39,628 nt of DNA from Niveispirillum sp. SYP-B3756 (GTDB lineage Bacteria; Pseudomonadota; Alphaproteobacteria; Azospirillales; Azospirillaceae): the NCBI RefSeq assembly GCF_009495745.1, contig NZ_WIDQ01000026.1, positions 1-39,628 of the forward strand. The letters are read 5' to 3'. Numbering within the stretch: the stretch's first letter is position 1; each line of letters starts with the position of its first letter. The notes beneath the pieces were generated by a model. That model had not been told where the DNA came from and made no database searches. It saw only the letters and a program-made list of their open reading frames with translations. The translations under genes and the position numbers were made by a program. Shown here piece by piece: positions 33,738 through 39,628 of this stretch.

Positions 33738-36700
33738 ATGAACAAGCAGGTCATTTTCGGTACCGTTGATCGGATGTTCGCAGACGAAGGGGGGGAAGCG
33801 GGCGCATCGGACGCTTTGGCCATGGCCCCCGCCGAACTGCAAGCGGCCGATCCGGTGTTGGAAGGCGGCCGGAAAGAAGTCGTGTTCATCGAATCCAACA
33901 TTACCGACTGGCAGACACTGGCCGCTGGCGTGTCGCCGGGGGCGGAAGTGGTGGTGCTTGATGCCAACCTGGACGGGCTCGCCCAGATGGCCGATTGGGC
34001 CCAAGCCCATTCCGGCTATGACGCCATCCACATCCTCAGCCACGGCGACGAGGGTGCGCTCCAGCTTGGCAGTGTGACGCTGACCGACGCCACGCTGACC
34101 GGCCGCCAAGCGGACCTGACCGCCATTGGCAAGGCGCTGACCGCCAATGGCGACCTGCTGCTCTATGGCTGCGACGTCGCCGCCGGGACCGATGGCGCGA
34201 CCTTCATCGCCAATCTGGCGATGGCGACGGGGGCCGATGTCGCGGCCTCTACCGACCTGACCGGCGCCGCGGCGCTGGGTGGAAACTGGACGCTGGAAGC
34301 ATCGGTCGGCGCGGTCGAGTCCTCCGTGGTGATCGGGCCTGTCGAGGCCGATCTTTATTCCGGAACCTTGTCCACCTCGACCCTGATGGTCGAGAATTTT
34401 GAGAGTGTTACTGATGCCGATACGGGAGTGGTTTCTTCTTATAGCGAGACAGCCGGAAGTTTGAAATTTGCCAGTTATTTTGGGACAAACCTTCAGTTTA
34501 CTGTTGCGGATTACAATGTTTATTTTGGAGGCGGGAAAAGCGCTTATCTTTCCACCGCTCCTGCGAGTAGCTCGAGCACACAGCCCGTAGGCGTGGATAT
34601 TTCACTCGCCAATGGCAATGACTTTTATATCAACTCGATGGTTTTTCGTGAGGTCATCAACACTAATTTTGACAATGGCGGTCAGAAATCCTATGATAAG
34701 GACAATGGAGCCCGCGAAGACACCGTAAGATTTTTCGGATTAGACAGCAATGATCAAGTTGTTGTGCAGGCAGATGTCAATATATATCAAAATGGTACGT
34801 ATGGAACCGGCAACAACTCTATCACCCTGACAAATCAACAAGATGTTGATTTAACCAGTGCTTTTGGAAGCAGTCCTGTAATTACGGCATCCCATGGCGG
34901 CCTCCTGACGTTTGGGTCGAATTGGACGGGTCTGAAAACAATCAGGGTAACAGTTCAAAATTCGACCGGTCACGGGAATATTGGCGTCAATTTTTTGTTT
35001 GACGGCATCGATACGAATCAAACCAACAACAACAGTGCACCGGTTCTGGATTCCAGCAAGACGCCGGTGCTGGCGGATGAGACGCAGCCGGTGAACAGCG
35101 CGCCCTCGGGCGCCGTGGGGACGCTGGTGTCGTCGCTCGTGGATATCGGCGGCAGCCTGAGCAGCGTCACCGACGGCGATCTTACCACCCGCACGGGCAT
35201 CGCGCTCACGGCGGTCGATACCAGCCAGGGAAGCTGGTATTACACCACCGATGGCGGAACGAACTGGACGGCCGTCGGCGCGGTCAGCGCCAGCAACGCC
35301 CTGCTGTTGAGCGCCGACAGCAACACCCGCCTCTATTTCCAAGCCAGCAGTTCCTCCTACAGCGGCACCCTGTCCAACGCCGTGACGTTCCGGGCCTGGG
35401 ACCAGTTCACGGGGACGGCCGGCAGTAAGGTCGACACCACGACGAATGGCGGCACCACCGCCTTCTCAACCGCGACCGACACTGCGGCACTGACGGTCAC
35501 GGGCGGCGGCCCGAGCAACACGGCGCCGGTCATCGACCTCAACGGCACCGGGACCGCCGGCACCGGCAATACGGTGGCTCTGTCGGGCACCACCACCCTG
35601 GCCGGCTCGGCGACCGCCTCGGACACCGAGAACGACCCGTCCGGCACCAACGGCAACTGGAACAACGGCTCGCTGACGGTCCAGCGTTTCACCGGCGGCT
35701 CCGCCGACGCGACGAGCAACGACACGTTCAGCTTCGCCAGCGGCGGCAGCTTCACCGACACCGGCAGCGCGCTGACGATCAATGGCGGCGCCACGACCTT
35801 CGCCACCTACACCAACACCGGTGGCGTGCTGACCATCAGTTTTGACGCCAACGCCACGACGACCTTGGTCCAGGACGTCATCCAGCACGTCGCCTACGCC
35901 AATACCAAACCCTATGGCGACGCGACCATCCGCTTCAGCCTGAATGACGGCACCACGGCGACCACCGCCGACGTGACGGTGACCAGTTCCAACATTTATG
36001 TCACCGCCACCACGGACGATTCCAACGGGAATGCCGCCGATGGCTTCTCCCTGCGGGAAGCGCTCGCGCGCGGCGTGGCGCAGAGCGGTGCTGATAGCAT
36101 CAACCTCAGCAATCTCTCCACCGGTGCCTCCATCACGCTGAGCGGCAGCACCGCCACCATCGGGGCCGGCGACACCATCTTCGGCGGCACCGGCAAGACG
36201 GTCACGATCGCGGCGGGCACCGGCGGCGAGCTGGTGTTGGCGGGCACCACCGGTATCACGACACCTGGTGCCAGTTCGACCATCACTATCAGTGCCCCGA
36301 TCTCCGGCAGCGGTTCGCTGACCAAGACGTCCGCCGGATCGCTCGTCCTGTCGGGTACCAACAGCTACACCGGCGGCACCGCGCTCAACGCCGGCACCCT
36401 GACGCTGAACGGCGGCAGCGCGCTCGCCGACAGCGGCGCCGTGACCGTGGGAGGAGTGGGTAATAACGCAACCCTGGCACTGGGGGCTGACGAGACCATC
36501 GGCACGCTCAGCAGTTCGATAAGCAGCAGCGAAACAAACACCCTGACGCTGGCCGGCCACACGCTAACCGTGTCGGGCGTGACGTTGGACGCCGGCGCCA
36601 TGGTGCGCAGCCTTAACGATACCGGCCTGCTGACCACCAGCAACACCACCGGCACGGCCATCACCGGCACCAGCAGCGATGACAGCATCACCGGCGGTTC

Positions 36701-39628
36701 CGGGTCCGATACGCTGACCGGCGGTGATGGTAATGATACGATCACCGGTGGTGGGGGCGACAACACTGCCGACACGCTGATCGGCGGCAACGGTGACGAC
36801 GTCTTCGTCTATACCTCCAGTGCTTTGCTGACGAACGGAGGTAACAGCTTCATCGACAGTATCGATGGTGGTGCTGGCACCGACACGCTGCTGTTCACCC
36901 CCACCACCACCTTCAACTTAGGGACGAGCCTGGACTGGTCCAGCCGGATCAGTGGTATTGAGCGAATCGCCGTCGGTGCCACTGGCGTCAACGTGGAAAT
37001 GACGTTAACCGCCAGCGCCTACACGGAGGGGCTGCGGACGATCGACCTGTCGGGCGACACCAATGCCAGTGGCGCCAATAAAGTCGTTTTGACAGCCATT
37101 ACCGGTGGTGGATTGAGTGTCACCGGCAGCACCGGCGCCGATAGTATCACCGGCGGTGCTGGTGCTGATACGTTCGTCGGTGGCAACGGCAATGACACCC
37201 TGAAGGGCAATCAAGGCAATGACATCCTGGATGGCGGTGCCGGCGACGACAGCCTTAATGGCGGTTTGGGCGACGACACCATCAGCGGCGGTGCCGGCAC
37301 AGACTCCATGGCCGGCATTAGCGGCGACGACCTGTTCGTCGGCAGTGTGTCTGATCTGAACGGCGATACGATTACCGATCTGTCGGCAGGCGATGCCATC
37401 CAACTGAGCGGCGTCAGCGGGTTGACCGCCGCCAATATCCGCGTGAGCGGCACCGGTGCCAACGCGAAGGTCGAGATCGATACTGACGCGACCGACTTCA
37501 GTAACGTCGAAGTGACGCTTAACGCTGCCAATCTTGCCAATGTCGTCTTTGTTGCCAGCAGCGCCAATAGCGGTGCCGATACGTTGTTCACGCTGGCCCC
37601 CGACAATACGGCGCCAACGCTCGATCTGAACGGCACCGGCACCGCCGGTACCGGCAATACGGTGGCTCTGTCGGGCACCACCACCCTGGCCGGCTCGGCG
37701 ACCGCCTCGGACACCGAGAACGACCCGTCCGGCACCAACGGCAACTGGAACAACGGCTCGCTGACGGTCCAGCGTTTCACCGGCGGCTCCGCCGACGCGA
37801 CGAGCAACGACACGTTCAGCTTCGCCAGCGGCGGCAGCTTCACCGACACCGGCAGCGCGCTGACGATCAATGGCGGCGCCACGACCTTCGCCACCTACAC
37901 CAACACCGGTGGCGTGCTGACCATCAGTTTTGACGCCAACGCCACGACGACCTTGGTCCAGGACGTCATCCAGCACGTCGCCTACGCCAATACCAAACCC
38001 TATGGCGACGCGACCATCCGCTTCAGCCTGAATGACGGCACCACGGCGACCACCGCCGACGTGACGGTGACCAGTTCCAACATTTATGTCACCGCCACCA
38101 CGGACGATTCCAACGGGAATGCCGCCGATGGCTTCTCCCTGCGGGAAGCGCTCGCGCGCGGCGTGGCGCAGAGCGGTGCTGATAGCATCAACCTCAGCAA
38201 TCTCTCCACCGGTGCCTCCATCACGCTGAGCGGCAGCACCGCCACCATCGGGGCCGGCGACACCATCTTCGGCGGCACCGGCAAGACGGTCACGATCGCG
38301 GCGGGCACCGGCGGCGAGCTGGTGTTGGCGGGCACCACCGGTATCACGACACCTGGTGCCAGTTCGACCATCACTATCAGTGCCCCGATCTCCGGCAGCG
38401 GTTCGCTGACCAAGACGTCCGCCGGATCGCTCGTCCTGTCGGGTACCAACAGCTACACCGGCGGCACCGCGCTCAACGCCGGCACCCTGACGCTGAACGG
38501 CGGCAGCGCGCTCGCCGACAGCGGCGCCGTGACCGTGGGAGGAGTGGGTAATAACGCAACCCTGGCACTGGGGGCTGACGAGACCATCGGCACGCTCAGC
38601 AGTTCGATAAGCAGCAGCGAAACAAACACCCTGACGCTGGCCGGCCACACGCTAACCGTGTCGGGCGTGACGTTGGACGCCGGCGCCATGGTGCGCAGCC
38701 TTAACGATACCGGCCTGCTGACCACCAGCAACACCACCGGCACGGCCATCACCGGCACCAGCAGCGATGACAGCATCACCGGCGGCGATGGCTCCGATAC
38801 GCTGACCGGCGGGGCCGGCAACGACACCATCACCGGCGGGGCCGGCAATGGCACGGCTGACACGCTGATCGGCGGTGATGGTGACGACGTCTTCGTCTAT
38901 ACCTCCAGCGCTTTGCTGAGGAACTCGGGCAACAGCTTCATCGACAGTATTGATGGCGGTGCCGGCACCGACACGCTGCTGTTTACCCCCACCGGCACCT
39001 TCACCTTTGGGGTGGGCCAGGACTGGTCCAGCCGGATCAGTGGCGTTGAGCGGATCGCCTTCGGCACCACCTCCTTCACCATCACCATGACGTTTAACGC
39101 CAACGCCTATGACGAGGGGCTGCGGACGATCGACCTGTCGGGCGACACCAACACCAGCGGCTTAAACAGCATCAATCTCTCCGCCATCACTGGCGGCGGC
39201 ATGACCGTCACTGGCGGCGGTGGCAACGAATCCATCACCGGCGGCAGCGGGGCAGACAGCATCAACGGCGGCGGTGGGGCCGACAACATCGCCGGTGGCG
39301 ACGGAGCCGACAGCCTCACCGGCGGCAGCGGGGCCGACACCATCACCGGCGGGGTCGGCAACGACACCATCATTGGCGGCACCGGCACCGACAGCCTCAC
39401 CGGCGGCGCTGGCAACGACCTGTTCGTCGGCAGCGCGTCCAACCTGGACGGCGACGTCTTCACCGATCTGGCGGTGGGTGATGCCATCCAACTGAGCGAC
39501 GTCAGCGGGCTGACCGCCGCCAATATCCGTGTGACCGGTACTGGTGCCAACGCAAAGGTCGAAATTGATACCGACGCGACCGACTTCGGTTACGTCGAAG
39601 TGACGCTTAACGCTGCCAATCTTGCCAA
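33738..39628 (+). CDS. Giant DUF4347/RTX repeat protein, 5' part (runs off the edge)
   Basis: At least 1963 codons with no stop. The N-terminal DUF4347 domain (about residues 45-210) shows VVFIESN, HILSHGDEG and LLYGCDVAAG. A segment encoded by unusually AT-rich DNA (about 34381-35030) follows, then a linker domain, and then 696-residue modules (from 35517). Each module has a cadherin-like part, a CSLREA-like TTDDS(x)nFSLREAL element, an autotransporter-associated beta-strand repeat (SLTKTSAGSLVLSGTNSYTG) and RTX-like GGxGxD calcium repeats. The architecture suggests a type I-secreted, surface-bound or adhesin-like protein; no N-terminal signal is visible, and the C-terminus that would confirm secretion is missing. 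ATG 33738 follows GGAAAGG; an in-frame ATG at 33597 is possible. Confidence 0.88.
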   Translation, partial: MNKQVIFGTVDRMFADEGGEAGASDALAMAPAELQAADPVLEGGRKEVVFIESNITDWQTLAAGVSPGAEVVVLDANLDGLAQMADWAQAHSGYDAIHILSHGDEGALQLGSVTLTDATLTGRQADLTAIGKALTANGDLLLYGCDVAAGTDGATFIANLAMATGADVAASTDLTGAAALGGNWTLEASVGAVESSVVIGPVEADLYSGTLSTSTLMVENFESVTDADTGVVSSYSETAGSLKFASYFGTNLQFTVADYNVYFGGGKSAYLSTAPASSSSTQPVGVDISLANGNDFYINSMVFREVINTNFDNGGQKSYDKDNGAREDTVRFFGLDSNDQVVVQADVNIYQNGTYGTGNNSITLTNQQDVDLTSAFGSSPVITASHGGLLTFGSNWTGLKTIRVTVQNSTGHGNIGVNFLFDGIDTNQTNNNSAPVLDSSKTPVLADETQPVNSAPSGAVGTLVSSLVDIGGSLSSVTDGDLTTRTGIALTAVDTSQGSWYYTTDGGTNWTAVGAVSASNALLLSADSNTRLYFQASSSSYSGTLSNAVTFRAWDQFTGTAGSKVDTTTNGGTTAFSTATDTAALTVTGGGPSNTAPVIDLNGTGTAGTGNTVALSGTTTLAGSATASDTENDPSGTNGNWNNGSLTVQRFTGGSADATSNDTFSFASGGSFTDTGSALTINGGATTFATYTNTGGVLTISFDANATTTLVQDVIQHVAYANTKPYGDATIRFSLNDGTTATTADVTVTSSNIYVTATTDDSNGNAADGFSLREALARGVAQSGADSINLSNLSTGASITLSGSTATIGAGDTIFGGTGKTVTIAAGTGGELVLAGTTGITTPGASSTITISAPISGSGSLTKTSAGSLVLSGTNSYTGGTALNAGTLTLNGGSALADSGAVTVGGVGNNATLALGADETIGTLSSSISSSETNTLTLAGHTLTVSGVTLDAGAMVRSLNDTGLLTTSNTTGTAITGTSSDDSITGGSGSDTLTGGDGNDTITGGGGDNTADTLIGGNGDDVFVYTSSALLTNGGNSFIDSIDGGAGTDTLLFTPTTTFNLGTSLDWSSRISGIERIAVGATGVNVEMTLTASAYTEGLRTIDLSGDTNASGANKVVLTAITGGGLSVTGSTGADSITGGAGADTFVGGNGNDTLKGNQGNDILDGGAGDDSLNGGLGDDTISGGAGTDSMAGISGDDLFVGSVSDLNGDTITDLSAGDAIQLSGVSGLTAANIRVSGTGANAKVEIDTDATDFSNVEVTLNAANLANVVFVASSANSGADTLFTLAPDNTAPTLDLNGTGTAGTGNTVALSGTTTLAGSATASDTENDPSGTNGNWNNGSLTVQRFTGGSADATSNDTFSFASGGSFTDTGSALTINGGATTFATYTNTGGVLTISFDANATTTLVQDVIQHVAYANTKPYGDATIRFSLNDGTTATTADVTVTSSNIYVTATTDDSNGNAADGFSLREALARGVAQSGADSINLSNLSTGASITLSGSTATIGAGDTIFGGTGKTVTIAAGTGGELVLAGTTGITTPGASSTITISAPISGSGSLTKTSAGSLVLSGTNSYTGGTALNAGTLTLNGGSALADSGAVTVGGVGNNATLALGADETIGTLSSSISSSETNTLTLAGHTLTVSGVTLDAGAMVRSLNDTGLLTTSNTTGTAITGTSSDDSITGGDGSDTLTGGAGNDTITGGAGNGTADTLIGGDGDDVFVYTSSALLRNSGNSFIDSIDGGAGTDTLLFTPTGTFTFGVGQDWSSRISGVERIAFGTTSFTITMTFNANAYDEGLRTIDLSGDTNTSGLNSINLSAITGGGMTVTGGGGNESITGGSGADSINGGGGADNIAGGDGADSLTGGSGADTITGGVGNDTIIGGTGTDSLTGGAGNDLFVGSASNLDGDVFTDLAVGDAIQLSDVSGLTAANIRVTGTGANAKVEIDTDATDFGYVEVTLNAANLA
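35517..37604 (+). repeat. Tandem 2088-bp module, copy 1
   Basis: The unit begins at the codons for NTAP(V)xDLNGTG and ends before the next such start 2088 bp (696 codons) later. Positions 35562-36697 are identical to 37650-38785; beyond this it diverges from copy 2 but keeps the same register, with no net indel. It holds cadherin-like, CSLREA-like, beta-strand and RTX-type segments (RTX about 36664-36800 and 37138-37320). Confidence 0.9.
37605..39628 (+). repeat. Tandem 2088-bp module, copy 2 (truncated by the edge)
   Basis: The second copy lacks only about 64 bp to the predicted end near 39692. Its first 1136 bp (from 37650) match copy 1 base for base by eye. The RTX section (about 38764-38880 and 39226-39420) is different in sequence and richer in GGxGAD units, yet the shared LFVGS and EVTLNAANLAN segments still lie exactly 2088 bp from copy 1. 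More copies may follow. Confidence 0.9.

Noticed and set aside
35466-38648. Long minus frames inside the giant repeat gene
   Set aside because: They are duplicates of each other because the DNA is duplicated; the plus frame stays open for almost 6 kb with clear domain motifs.
36664-39420. Short GC-rich repeats that could look like a CRISPR array or satellite
   Set aside because: They encode GGxGxD RTX-type units in frame; spacing and sequence vary and there are no unique spacers.

Overview
The window reads as a high-GC, TonB-receptor-rich alphaproteobacterium, of the Sphingomonadales or Azospirillaceae type. That placement is inferred from gene content and codon style only; there is no rRNA or tRNA to anchor it. 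Most of the window (about 0.4-32.7 kb) is a dense catabolic island. A strong terminator at 32909-32942 and an AT-rich intergenic zone separate it from a giant, internally duplicated secreted-type protein that runs off the right edge.

Left edge (1-428): two direct repeats resembling an IS21-type end, then a possible stub of an IS3-type transposase start. 429-5875: two divergent operons. The minus one holds a CocE-type hydrolase and a DUF3237 protein; the plus one holds a second DUF3237 protein, two tandem NTF2-fold proteins and an acyl-CoA dehydrogenase. 5897-12404 (minus): TonB receptor, TauD-type dioxygenase, ThDP enzyme, MFS. 12627-20181: a Tat-signal amidohydrolase facing an IclR regulator, a FAD monooxygenase/DUF2783/metallo-beta-lactamase-fold operon, a LuxR-type regulator, and an alpha/beta-hydrolase plus VOC pair. 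20122-32734: a minus hydrolase/NTF2 pair, a MarR regulator, an aromatic-acid MFS, then a plus operon TonB receptor - MFS - stilbene-cleaving oxygenase - aldehyde dehydrogenase - LigW-like decarboxylase.

Two observations stand out. First, the oxygenase at 28724 carries the four iron histidines and the Phe59/Tyr101/Lys134 set I associate with lignostilbene dioxygenases. It is followed directly by an aldehyde dehydrogenase and a 5-carboxyvanillate-decarboxylase-like amidohydrolase, so gene order mirrors a plausible reaction order: stilbene to aryl aldehyde to aryl acid to decarboxylated phenol. Second, a palindrome TTGA-N4-TCAA occurs nine times (eight exact), all between genes, in front of the divergent DUF3237 operons, the NTF2/hydrolase pair, the marR gene, the aromatic-acid transporter and the stilbene operon. 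I infer one MarR-controlled regulon for uptake and breakdown of a stilbenoid or related lignin- or plant-derived aryl compound. It includes several proteins of unknown role (two DUF3237, three NTF2-fold). The 5.9-20 kb middle block shows no such site among those I found and has its own IclR and LuxR regulators.

The right end (33738 to the edge) encodes a DUF4347-led repeat protein with CSLREA-like, autotransporter-associated beta-strand and RTX-type segments. A 2088-bp module is duplicated in tandem; its first 1136 bp are identical at the DNA level while the rest has diverged without net indels.
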